Positions 1 to 6,948 of a DNA stretch of 9,146 nt are shown here, piece by piece. A program made the position numbers and the translations under genes. Below the pieces are notes generated by a model that searched no databases, was not told where the DNA came from, and saw only the letters and a program-made list of their open reading frames with translations. Each line of letters begins with the position of its first letter. Position 1 is the stretch's first letter. Where the stretch lies: positions 1-9,146 of the forward strand of contig JAEEXJ010000111.1 of NCBI GenBank assembly GCA_016291475.1, in the 5' to 3' direction. This DNA comes from Lachnospiraceae bacterium. Lineage in GTDB: Bacteria; Bacillota_A; Clostridia; Lachnospirales; Lachnospiraceae.

Positions 1-766
1 CTTCATTATCCGATCTCATACAATAATCGACGATGGTATAAACCCAGTTTACAAGGAAGATGGAGCTTACCATCGGGAATGTTACTTTCCAGAGACTCTC
101 CCATGCGGTACATCCCTCAATGGATGCTGCCTCATACATACTCTTGGGAATAGTCTGAAGCCCTGAGAGAAATACGATTATCTGAATTCCTGATGCAAGT
201 GCGATATCGTATATATGATCGATAAGTTCGAAAACCGTCTCATATGCCCTTGTTCCGACACCGGCGGTTCTGAGAATATTCTCAAGAACAGCGGTAACGC
301 TTACTCCGGTCATTGTATCTTCAACAGTCGCATGCATCTGAGCAATGACTGAGTTATCTGTTTCGAGTCCAAGAATAACACCACTCGATAAGATAACGGG
401 AAGGAAGAATATTGCTCTTACAAGAGCTCTTCCGTGGAATTCCTGATTGAGTACAAGTGCAACGAAGAATGAGAAGACCATTATCGCAAATGAGTAAATG
501 ATCATCTGAGTAAATCCTTCGATGAGGAGTCTCGAATACTCGGGATCAACCTTAAAAGCATAATTGTAATTGTACAGGCCGTTATAGATAAGATTAAAAC
601 TTCCCGCTCCGACCTGAACATCACAGAAGCTCATATACAGCGACTGCAAAAAGGGTTTTACCATGAAGAGTAAAAATCCGATGATAAATGGCGAGATGAA
701 CAGGTATCCTGCTACCGCCCTTCTTTTTTCAAGTCCGCTAACTTTTCCGTTTAATTTCTTCTTCAT
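1..766 (-). CDS. Second MalF/UgpA-type sugar ABC transporter permease (3' end cut off by window edge)
   Basis: Inner-membrane permease subunit of a carbohydrate ABC importer; 255 residues are visible and the reading frame is open to the left edge. The start at 766 (MKKKLNGKVSGLEKRR) follows a GGAGAG site six bases upstream and lies 21 bases after the preceding stop. A basic N-terminus leads into TM1 (about 18-46), with further hydrophobic segments near 86-106, 116-133, 187-203 and 232-247. The permease EAA loop, which docks on the ATPase, is clear: YEAASIEG at 211-218, followed by WESLWKVTFPM. The segment between TM3 and TM4 (about 133-188) is long and lacks the usual W-x-D/P pattern of MalF proteins, so this is a divergent subfamily rather than a copy of the permease at 6949-7887. 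A partner MalG-type permease would be expected just beyond the left edge. Family assignment is firm; substrate unknown. Confidence 0.93.
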   Translation of the reverse strand, partial: MKKKLNGKVSGLEKRRAVAGYLFISPFIIGFLLFMVKPFLQSLYMSFCDVQVGAGSFNLIYNGLYNYNYAFKVDPEYSRLLIEGFTQMIIYSFAIMVFSFFVALVLNQEFHGRALVRAIFFLPVILSSGVILGLETDNSVIAQMHATVEDTMTGVSVTAVLENILRTAGVGTRAYETVFELIDHIYDIALASGIQIIVFLSGLQTIPKSMYEAASIEGCTAWESLWKVTFPMVSSIFLVNWVYTIVDYCMRSDNE

Positions 767-772
767 CTTAGG

Positions 773-778
773 CTCTCC
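773..778 (-). promoter_or_regulatory. Ribosome binding site for the second MalF-type permease
   Basis: On the minus strand this reads GGAGAG, six bases before the ATG at 766. It fixes the start of the partial permease, and no other in-frame ATG nearby has a comparable site. Confidence 0.75.
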
Positions 779-787
779 GTATCGCCC

Positions 788-3385
788 TTATTTTACAACC
801 AAATAATCTCTTGCAGGAACGGTAACGCCATTCCCAGTGTAATCCGAGTATCCGTAGTTGACGTAAACCTTGGTTCCGTCTTCATAAACGGTAACCGATA
901 CATACTGGTTCAGATTGTCATGATCGACCATCTGCTGATTGAATGTATGACCAAGTTCGTTATTGAATCTGGTATAAGTCTCAACCATCCTGTCATGAAC
1001 GGAATCAAGTGATGCTCCGTAGTACTGAGGATAGAGAGTCTTCTGAAGTTTCTCCACACTATCAGCCATAATGGTGTAGTTAAGTCCCGCACCATATTCT
1101 ACACAAGCAAGGATCTCATCGGTTTCGGATCCGCAGAGATTAACGGGCTCACCGGTGTAGTTCACATATCCGTGAAGAGCCAGCTCATAGAAGGGAACAA
1201 ACTCATCGATTATGGTATATTCGCTTCCCTTAAGATCCATATCGGTAATGCAGTTTGCATAAACCGCTGCATAAGTATTACCTGTACAGATCATAATATT
1301 CTGACCGTTATCACGATATCCTCTCAGTCTTGCAGACTGATCCAGAAGTGCATCCTGTCTTGAATAAGGATTCTTCTTATAGAAGTCACTTGCAAGATCG
1401 GTTCCCACATCCTGGAATGAAGGTCCTGTCGCTCCATACTTCTCATTAACCTTAACAAGATTATCCATCATCTTAAGGATGAGCTGTTCATGAAGCAGAT
1501 AATGAGGATCAAGATCATCTCTGTCGCCGTAAGTGATCTGGCTGAAGGGATAAAGCTTACAAAGTTCACGGCTTATGAATCTGGATGAATCCCTGTAAGC
1601 GAAGAAACCGTCAAAGATATTTGAGTCATATGCATACTCGACGATTCCGTCAAGATATATCTGATTGCCCTGATCCTGTACCGTGCGGCAGAGGTTACTG
1701 ATGTCTCTTCCGGAACCGAGTGCCATTATGGGATCAACATCTTTGAGCATCTGCTGCTCTACGCCGCCATTACACCATCCCGTCATCCTGACGATCATAT
1801 TATCCACACCGTCTGCATCAAGAGTGGTGAGCATATCCGATGCTTCTTTATAAGTGGTGAGTTCCAAAGGTCTGGAAATGGGCATACCGAGAATCTGCTT
1901 TACCTTATCTACGGCTCCTACCACTTCTACAAAACAAGGAGCAGAGGTATCGGTATTCGCTACAAGGTAATCCCCGTAATTCTTCAGAAGATAATTCTGA
2001 TATTCCTTGGCCATATCGACATAGCTTCCGGAATTGATGAATGTATATCTCTGAGACATTACTTCATCGGGAAGGCTTTCCTGGAATGCAAAGATACGGC
2101 TGTTGGAGATTGATCCTACATCGTACTCTTCTCTCTCGATAACACCGTATTCGGCATTAACCGAGTTGTAACTGTTGAATCTTCCGGCGATATCCGCTTC
2201 TACTGCCGCATAAGCAGCTCCGCCTTCTATGGTGCAGATAAAGGAATCATTTCCGTTTGAAACGCCGAAGGTACTGAATGCGGTGCTGGTGGAATGAACA
2301 AGAGCATCTCTCGCATGTGCCATATCCCATCCGTAAACATTAGCGTAGTAAACGCTCTGTGCGGTCTTACCGTTGTTAAAATTGATAAGAGCTCCGCTGC
2401 CTTCGGGAATAAGGAGGAATCCTTCATCATCCGTTCCGCCTGCTCCGAAGAAAGGAAGAACATCCACCGCCAAAATAGGCTTATCCTTGGGATACTGCAT
2501 TGCCGAATAGGGCATCTCTACGACGAGATCTCCTCCATCCAGTCTGTAAGTAATATCAACATTGTAAACCGCTGCACTTCCCGATTCAGATGCTGCAAGA
2601 TATTCTTTGTCTCTGAGGAAGTCTTCATAAGTATATCCGACAGACTCCTCAAAGATCTTCTGAATCTTAGCCTTGATCGCATCTGTTGCCGTATCACGAA
2701 GAACGTACATTACCTGATCGGCAAGAGCGGGATATGCGGCAAGGAGTGCTTCGGGATCATCCTTCTTACCTAGATCGTTGATATCGTACTTCTTGTAATA
2801 CTGCTTTACGATATTAAGATCACCCTGACTGAGAAGTGCGAAATAACCTTCCATCTCTTCTACGGGGCAGGCAAGAGGAATGACGAATTCCTTCTGAACC
2901 TTACCGATGGAATAATGAACGGTTACCGATTCTCCGTCGGTTTCCACATCATATGTCTGATTCTGGATACTGTAATCGTAATTGTTATAAGCTACTTCGG
3001 ATCCGATCTCACTTGAATAGGTAACGTTCAAAGTTGATCTGATACGACCTTTCTCGGTACTCATGGCAATGGTGTCATTTTCCACATCATCGGGAACCGA
3101 ATACCATACCTTGCCGGAGGATTTAACCTTAACGGTGAAATAGGTGGTAGTGGGATCCATGGTAAATACCAGCTGATCGTTCTCCAGCACTATCTCTCTT
3201 CCGTCTCCCGCATAAGCATTGACGGGTATTATCTGTTCCTCTTCCTCTTTGTTATTGTATGTAACAACAAAGATAATGAGTCCTGCTAATAAAAGAGCAA
3301 AGATTCCGGGTACGATCAAACTCTTTAAGAATTTGATCAGCTCGTTTCTTGCTTCTTGTTTTTGTTCTGCACTTCTTCTTCTCAT
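788..3385 (-). CDS. DUF5696-type membrane-anchored extracellular protein, possible glycoside-hydrolase-like fold
   Basis: 865 residues. A short basic cytoplasmic N-terminus (MRRRSAEQKQEARNE) precedes one transmembrane helix (about 21-43, no lipobox), so some 820 residues should lie outside the cell, anchored at the N-terminus. Residues 60-175 and 270-450 are beta-rich, consistent with a sandwich domain, interrupted by a mostly helical, charged insert (about 175-265). IPEGSGALINF (326-336) is the kind of motif I associate with DUF5696 proteins. From about 500 to 760 alternating strands and helices suggest a barrel, with acidic residues at strand-end-like sites: GWCNGG (536-541), QIYLDG (575-580), FQDVGTDL (657-664) and IIDEFVPFYELALHG (725-739). 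The end (830-865) looks like a small beta domain. Ten cysteines lie outside the membrane. The gene sits between the Yip1 gene and a second permease. Family recall is good; enzymatic activity is inference, and a purely glycan-binding role is possible. Confidence 0.8.
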   Translation of the reverse strand: MRRRSAEQKQEARNELIKFLKSLIVPGIFALLLAGLIIFVVTYNNKEEEEQIIPVNAYAGDGREIVLENDQLVFTMDPTTTYFTVKVKSSGKVWYSVPDDVENDTIAMSTEKGRIRSTLNVTYSSEIGSEVAYNNYDYSIQNQTYDVETDGESVTVHYSIGKVQKEFVIPLACPVEEMEGYFALLSQGDLNIVKQYYKKYDINDLGKKDDPEALLAAYPALADQVMYVLRDTATDAIKAKIQKIFEESVGYTYEDFLRDKEYLAASESGSAAVYNVDITYRLDGGDLVVEMPYSAMQYPKDKPILAVDVLPFFGAGGTDDEGFLLIPEGSGALINFNNGKTAQSVYYANVYGWDMAHARDALVHSTSTAFSTFGVSNGNDSFICTIEGGAAYAAVEADIAGRFNSYNSVNAEYGVIEREEYDVGSISNSRIFAFQESLPDEVMSQRYTFINSGSYVDMAKEYQNYLLKNYGDYLVANTDTSAPCFVEVVGAVDKVKQILGMPISRPLELTTYKEASDMLTTLDADGVDNMIVRMTGWCNGGVEQQMLKDVDPIMALGSGRDISNLCRTVQDQGNQIYLDGIVEYAYDSNIFDGFFAYRDSSRFISRELCKLYPFSQITYGDRDDLDPHYLLHEQLILKMMDNLVKVNEKYGATGPSFQDVGTDLASDFYKKNPYSRQDALLDQSARLRGYRDNGQNIMICTGNTYAAVYANCITDMDLKGSEYTIIDEFVPFYELALHGYVNYTGEPVNLCGSETDEILACVEYGAGLNYTIMADSVEKLQKTLYPQYYGASLDSVHDRMVETYTRFNNELGHTFNQQMVDHDNLNQYVSVTVYEDGTKVYVNYGYSDYTGNGVTVPARDYLVVK

Positions 3386-3441
3386 ACTTACTCCGGTAAG
3401 GCTGTAATGTATTCTTTAAAGCTGTTATCACGATCAGGCCG
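3386..3441 (-). other. Longest intergenic gap (56 bases), no terminator or clear promoter
   Basis: The gap separates the Yip1 gene from the DUF5696-type gene. It holds the downstream ribosome site and a short CTTTAAAG palindrome, but no stem-loop with a T-run and no convincing -35/-10 pair. Transcription therefore probably reads through, keeping both genes in one operon. Confidence 0.55.
3391..3396 (-). promoter_or_regulatory. Ribosome binding site for the DUF5696-type gene
   Basis: Minus-strand CCGGAG, five bases before the ATG at 3385. It supports that start, which yields the expected basic N-terminus followed by a membrane anchor. Confidence 0.7.
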
Positions 3442-4137
3442 CTAAGCTCTGAACATGAATTCTCTGTAAAGTGAATAGAAATATCCGATTGCCTGAGTGA
3501 TCATACTGAAAAAGATCATCAGTATGAAGATTATTACAAGCATTGCAAACAGTGAAAATACCATGAACAGAATGTTTTTTGCTCCGGAAAACTCATGGAT
3601 CTGTCCCATGGCTGCTATTATCAGCAATCCGCACCATACGAGCGACAACGCAGCGAGAACCGTATAGAACTGACTCTCATTAACCGTGATGACGTTACTG
3701 ATTATCATCAAAGGAAGCTGCATGAGCGGATAGGGAGTAAGAGCATAACAGGTTCCGATATAAACCTGACCAAGTTTTCCTTTACCGTCAAAGAGGGTTG
3801 TCGTAGCCCAGTTTCCGATAACAAACAGTAAAAGCGGGAAAAGAATACTGGCAATATACAAAAAGATATTGATGTCTTCCCAATAAACCTGAATAAAGAT
3901 AAAGCTTGTATATTTAAGGGCAAGAACCCTTATAAGGATCGTAAGGAACAGTATCGTGTTTGCAGCCGCATAAGTTCCTCTCTTCTCATGTGTCAGATCC
4001 CAAAATCCGTCAAGAGGATGGGTTATACAATAAAGAGAGAATTTAAGGGAGTCCCAATATTTAGGACCGAAGGTTTTCTTAAACCACCCTGTGATGCCGC
4101 CTACTATAGTTTTTTCTTTAACAGTTGTCTGTGCCAT
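3442..4137 (-). CDS. Yip1-family polytopic membrane protein
   Basis: 231 residues with a cytoplasmic-looking N-terminal segment and about five hydrophobic segments (roughly 57-78, 95-116, 141-157, 163-184, 194-219). Yip1-type features are visible: the pre-membrane motif HPLDGFWDLTHEKRG (40-54), a loop FDGKGKL (126-132), and YIGTCYALTPYPL (136-148), which fits the YALTPY-type signature of bacterial Yip1-domain proteins. Bacterial members have no well-established function; eukaryotic Yip1 proteins act in membrane trafficking with Rab GTPases, and that role cannot be carried over. The start at 4137 has only a weak purine-rich site (AAGAGA) upstream, but it is the sole start that keeps the N-terminal motif and lies 21 bases after the previous stop. 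Placement between two membrane-anchored extracellular proteins and two permease sets suggests an assembly, scaffolding or partner role in the same envelope complex (inference). Confidence 0.85.
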   Translation of the reverse strand: MAQTTVKEKTIVGGITGWFKKTFGPKYWDSLKFSLYCITHPLDGFWDLTHEKRGTYAAANTILFLTILIRVLALKYTSFIFIQVYWEDINIFLYIASILFPLLLFVIGNWATTTLFDGKGKLGQVYIGTCYALTPYPLMQLPLMIISNVITVNESQFYTVLAALSLVWCGLLIIAAMGQIHEFSGAKNILFMVFSLFAMLVIIFILMIFFSMITQAIGYFYSLYREFMFRA

Positions 4138-4158
4138 GTTTTTTCTCTTATTACGTAA

Positions 4159-5811
4159 TTATCTGTTGCTACTGTTGAGCCTTGCCAGCTTACGCGCTTC
4201 TTTCTTGGCTTTTTCTCTTTCCCTGTATTCCTGTCTCTGTTTCTTGTGATACTCCCTGATCTCCGCCCTGGTCATGTTATCCTCGGGATCCGGGAATCTG
4301 AATACATCGGAAGTTGCAATCTCTATCTTCATATTTCTGAATTTCTCTATTCCGAGAGGAACCAGGAATATAAGGAGCAATACCAAAACCGTAATGAAAA
4401 GATGACTCTGAACCCACTCTTTACGATACTCTTTAAATGCCTTGGACCAGTTATCGTCATCATACTTGATCTCGAAGTACTTCATGGCCTCAGCATAATT
4501 CTCCTGACGAAGGTACGCACGTCCGAGACCGATATAAGCAAGATCGTAGTTACCGTCAATATCCAGAACCTTCTGCCACAGTGCAGCCGATTCCTCATAT
4601 TTACCGGAATCGAACTTATCTATCGCTCCGTAGATATCCTTACCGAAATCACTGAGAACGAAATATGTCAATGAACAATCTGCGGAGTCAAGAACGATAA
4701 GATCATATCCGATATGATCGATACCGATTGGACGTCTGAAATATCCGTCCATATTACCGTTTCCGCCGAAAGCAAAGACCATACGTCCCTGATCGTCATA
4801 TCCGAAGAGACGTCCGCGGTTTCTGTCAAGACATACATAAATGTCGTTTTCCATAGCGGTTACATCCGAGAACATCGAAGGTCCCGAATATCCGCCTGCT
4901 GAACCCCAGTAAATATCACCGCAGTTTAACCATTCACCGTTGTTGACCAAAATATTGTTGCCGAGAAGATTAAGTCTTCTTACGGAATCAACCTTAAGAT
5001 CATCAAGTGCCTGCGCATCCGATACGGGAACGCTGGCATAAATAAAGCCTTCATAGTCCATGTAAATATTGCTGTACTCGGTAGGAACATCAACAGGCAT
5101 ACGGTCGATCTGTTCCTGAGTCGCAAATTTCTTCCAAATATAATCGATAAGATCGTAAGGTGCCTTGGTAGCTCCGATGAATCCGGCAAATGTTCCGTCG
5201 GCTTCATACTTAAGAAGTCCCTTATTAACACCGTCGCAGATACAGTAAACTCTCTCTGCGGTGTCGACGACTACCTTGTTGGGAAGGAAAATGGTATCTG
5301 CCGAAAGCGCACTGTCAACAGGAAGAGTAAACTCCATGAGATAGTGAAGATCGGGATCCACTTTTACAATACGATTATTACCCTTGTCGGCGATGAAAAT
5401 ATTACCGTCTTCCGAAACCGCAAGATCGGTAGGACCGCTCAAAGAATTATTATCGGGTGCTCCTTTTATGGAATCAAACTCAGAGAGAAGTACAAGTCCG
5501 AGCTCGGGATCGGTCCCCAGAACTATGACACGGTTGTTACCGGTATCACAGATATAGACTTTATCTCCGGCTACAGTCAGACCGCTGGGATTGTTCATTC
5601 TTACATCCAATCCGAGTTCTGCAGAGGTATATACATTAAATACCTCATATACATCGGGAGTATCCTGAACATCACCCCAATAATCATAAATGTAGGTATA
5701 ACTTCTGTGCTCCATAGCCTGAGAATGCATGGGAACAGCCATGATTCCCAATGCCGCTGCAGCCATCAGTGCACCTATTCTTTTGATTGTTAACATTACA
5801 GGCTTTTTCAT
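4159..5811 (-). CDS. Secreted NHL-repeat beta-propeller/TPR protein with C-terminal membrane anchor
   Basis: 550 residues. A signal peptide is clear: MKKPVMLTIKR, hydrophobic core about 12-27, likely cleavage after SQA near residue 32. NHL-like blades follow, each a strand pair with D-x-G/N-N-R-type turns: NPSGL...ICDTGNNRVIVL (74-98), GPTDL...IADKGNNRIVKV (126-151), LPNKVVVD...LLKYEADG (176-206), SDVTA...LDRNRGRLFGYDDQG (315-342) and RPIGIDHIGYDLIVLD (360-375). A TPR-like helical hairpin lies at about 393-455 (YEESAALWQKVL, then AYIGLGRAYLRQENYAEAMKYFE). One transmembrane helix (about 471-489) then leads to a charged tail of about 60 residues, predicted cytoplasmic, ending in a Lys/Arg/Glu-rich helix. 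NHL propellers usually bind proteins or ligands; some related propellers are lactonases, but I see no convincing catalytic set. The start at 5811 has AAGGA inside the preceding gene, whose stop is only five bases away. Confidence 0.85.
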   Translation of the reverse strand: MKKPVMLTIKRIGALMAAAALGIMAVPMHSQAMEHRSYTYIYDYWGDVQDTPDVYEVFNVYTSAELGLDVRMNNPSGLTVAGDKVYICDTGNNRVIVLGTDPELGLVLLSEFDSIKGAPDNNSLSGPTDLAVSEDGNIFIADKGNNRIVKVDPDLHYLMEFTLPVDSALSADTIFLPNKVVVDTAERVYCICDGVNKGLLKYEADGTFAGFIGATKAPYDLIDYIWKKFATQEQIDRMPVDVPTEYSNIYMDYEGFIYASVPVSDAQALDDLKVDSVRRLNLLGNNILVNNGEWLNCGDIYWGSAGGYSGPSMFSDVTAMENDIYVCLDRNRGRLFGYDDQGRMVFAFGGNGNMDGYFRRPIGIDHIGYDLIVLDSADCSLTYFVLSDFGKDIYGAIDKFDSGKYEESAALWQKVLDIDGNYDLAYIGLGRAYLRQENYAEAMKYFEIKYDDDNWSKAFKEYRKEWVQSHLFITVLVLLLIFLVPLGIEKFRNMKIEIATSDVFRFPDPEDNMTRAEIREYHKKQRQEYREREKAKKEARKLARLNSSNR

Positions 5812-5816
5812 CAGTA

Positions 5817-6947
5817 TTAATCCTTCAATCCGGAGGATGCCATGGTCTCGAGGATCTGGCTCTCAGAGAATATGAATATTGCTATGGGAACTATCATCAA
5901 AACGACAAGTACCGCTGCTGCCTCACCGGTTCTCGCGATACCGCCGGCCTGAATCTGCTGCATTGCAAAAGGAAGTGTCTTCATTTCCTCGGAATAGATA
6001 ACCGTAGAAGCCGGATTGTTCCAAAGAGCCTGAACCGAGAATATGATCATTGTCAGCCATGCCGGTTTAACATTGGGCATAACGATCCTCGAGAAAACAG
6101 TCCACTCATTTGCTCCGTCGATCTTAGCCGCCTCGATAAGTGAAGTGGGAAGACCTTCCATGAACTGCTTCATCAAGAAAAGTCCCATAGGGAATGCAAA
6201 CGCGGGAATGATGATTGCCCAATAAGTATCGATCATGTGGAACTTACTCATGATGATGTAGTTGGGAATACCGGTTACATAACCGGTGAACATCATTGCT
6301 ACGGTTACAATCTTGAAGAATGTCTTTCCGCCGGGGAAATCATACTTTGCAAGAACAAATGCTGCCATGGATGCAAAGATAAGATGTCCTGCCGTACCTA
6401 CGCCTGTTATAAATACTGTGTTGAAAATATATCTCGAGAAAGATACCCACGATTTACTCATGGTTACGAACAGATCCGAGAAGTTATCCAACGTAGGATT
6501 CTGTGCGAAGATTCTGGGAGGGAACTTATAAAGCTCATCCAGAGGTTTAAGCGCCGATTCAACCGCATAGATGATTGGGAAGAACATAAGCACTGCTACC
6601 AGAATTAGGAAGAGGTATAAGAAAAGGTCTCCCGCTATACTTCTGTTAGGCTTACGGCGCTTAATGAGAGGCTTGTGATAGGCTTCCTCTTCATCATCCT
6701 TTTTCTTCCTGGATTTTTTTGTTTTCTTGGCGGAAGTCTCTTTTACGACAGTAGCTTTAAGGACATCTTCCTCTTCTTCGTCGATCAGACTCTTCTTCGG
6801 AGCCTCTTCTGAGGAAGTCTCTTCCGCAACCTCTTCAACTGTCTCTTCCGATTCGGTCACAGACTGAAGAACCTCTTCTTCCGTCTCCTGAACTTCCGTA
6901 TTTATGTTTTTGTTTTCAGTCATATTATTATTCTTCATATCGGACAT
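5817..6947 (-). CDS. MalG/UgpE-type carbohydrate ABC transporter permease with long charged N-terminal extension
   Basis: 376 residues against about 270-300 for the family. Residues 106-376 form a complete core of six hydrophobic segments (about 106-128, 172-200, 208-228, 240-260, 296-315, 345-363). The MalG-type opening is seen in FPIIYAVESALKPLDEL, and the EAA loop as LIEAAKIDGANEW (270-282) followed by PNVKP. The C-terminus ends in GLKD, typical of the family. Residues 1-105 are an extra cytoplasmic segment: Asn-rich, then Glu-rich (20-62), then Lys-rich (74-83), with another acidic patch (84-88). No in-frame Met lies between residue 9 and residue 121, so a shorter ATG-started protein would lose TM1. 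The start at 6947 is separated by one base from the upstream permease stop, implying translational coupling. It pairs with the permease at 6949-7887 to form the transmembrane channel of a sugar importer. Substrate unknown. Confidence 0.93.
   Translation of the reverse strand: MSDMKNNNMTENKNINTEVQETEEEVLQSVTESEETVEEVAEETSSEEAPKKSLIDEEEEDVLKATVVKETSAKKTKKSRKKKDDEEEAYHKPLIKRRKPNRSIAGDLFLYLFLILVAVLMFFPIIYAVESALKPLDELYKFPPRIFAQNPTLDNFSDLFVTMSKSWVSFSRYIFNTVFITGVGTAGHLIFASMAAFVLAKYDFPGGKTFFKIVTVAMMFTGYVTGIPNYIIMSKFHMIDTYWAIIIPAFAFPMGLFLMKQFMEGLPTSLIEAAKIDGANEWTVFSRIVMPNVKPAWLTMIIFSVQALWNNPASTVIYSEEMKTLPFAMQQIQAGGIARTGEAAAVLVVLMIVPIAIFIFSESQILETMASSGLKD
6633..6947 (-). other. Coding region of charged, probably disordered N-terminal extension of the MalG-type permease
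   Basis: About 105 codons before the first membrane segment. Composition changes from Asn-rich to strongly acidic (Glu-rich 20-62) to Lys-rich (74-83) and back to a short acidic patch, with no predicted fold. Its length is comparable to a small domain, and most family members lack it. Confidence 0.8.
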
Positions 6948-6948
6948 A

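Noticed and set aside
767..787. Terminator between the DUF5696-type gene and the second permease
   Set aside because: The 21-base gap has no stem-loop or T-run and is occupied by the ribosome site of the next gene.
2294..2773. Plus-strand open frame of 159 codons
   Set aside because: It lies fully antisense to the DUF5696-type gene, has no ribosome site and no recognisable motifs, and its composition is that of a reverse-complement shadow.
3414..3431. Possible catabolite-repression (cre-like) operator or promoter in the 56-base gap
   Set aside because: The minus-strand GTGATAACAGCTTTAAAG has several mismatches to the cre consensus, including the central CG. No good -35/-10 pair is present.
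4246..4674. Plus-strand open frame of 142 codons
   Set aside because: It is antisense to the TPR, membrane anchor and tail of the NHL-TPR gene, and its sequence resembles no family.
5344..5793. Plus-strand open frame of 149 codons
   Set aside because: It is antisense to the NHL-TPR gene, whose reading frame has clear blade repeats and a signal peptide.
4159..5811. Gluconolactonase or SMP-30 lactonase assignment for the propeller protein
   Set aside because: NHL-type blades are visible but I could not see the acidic metal-binding set of SMP-30 enzymes; the TPR and membrane anchor point instead to a binding or scaffold role.
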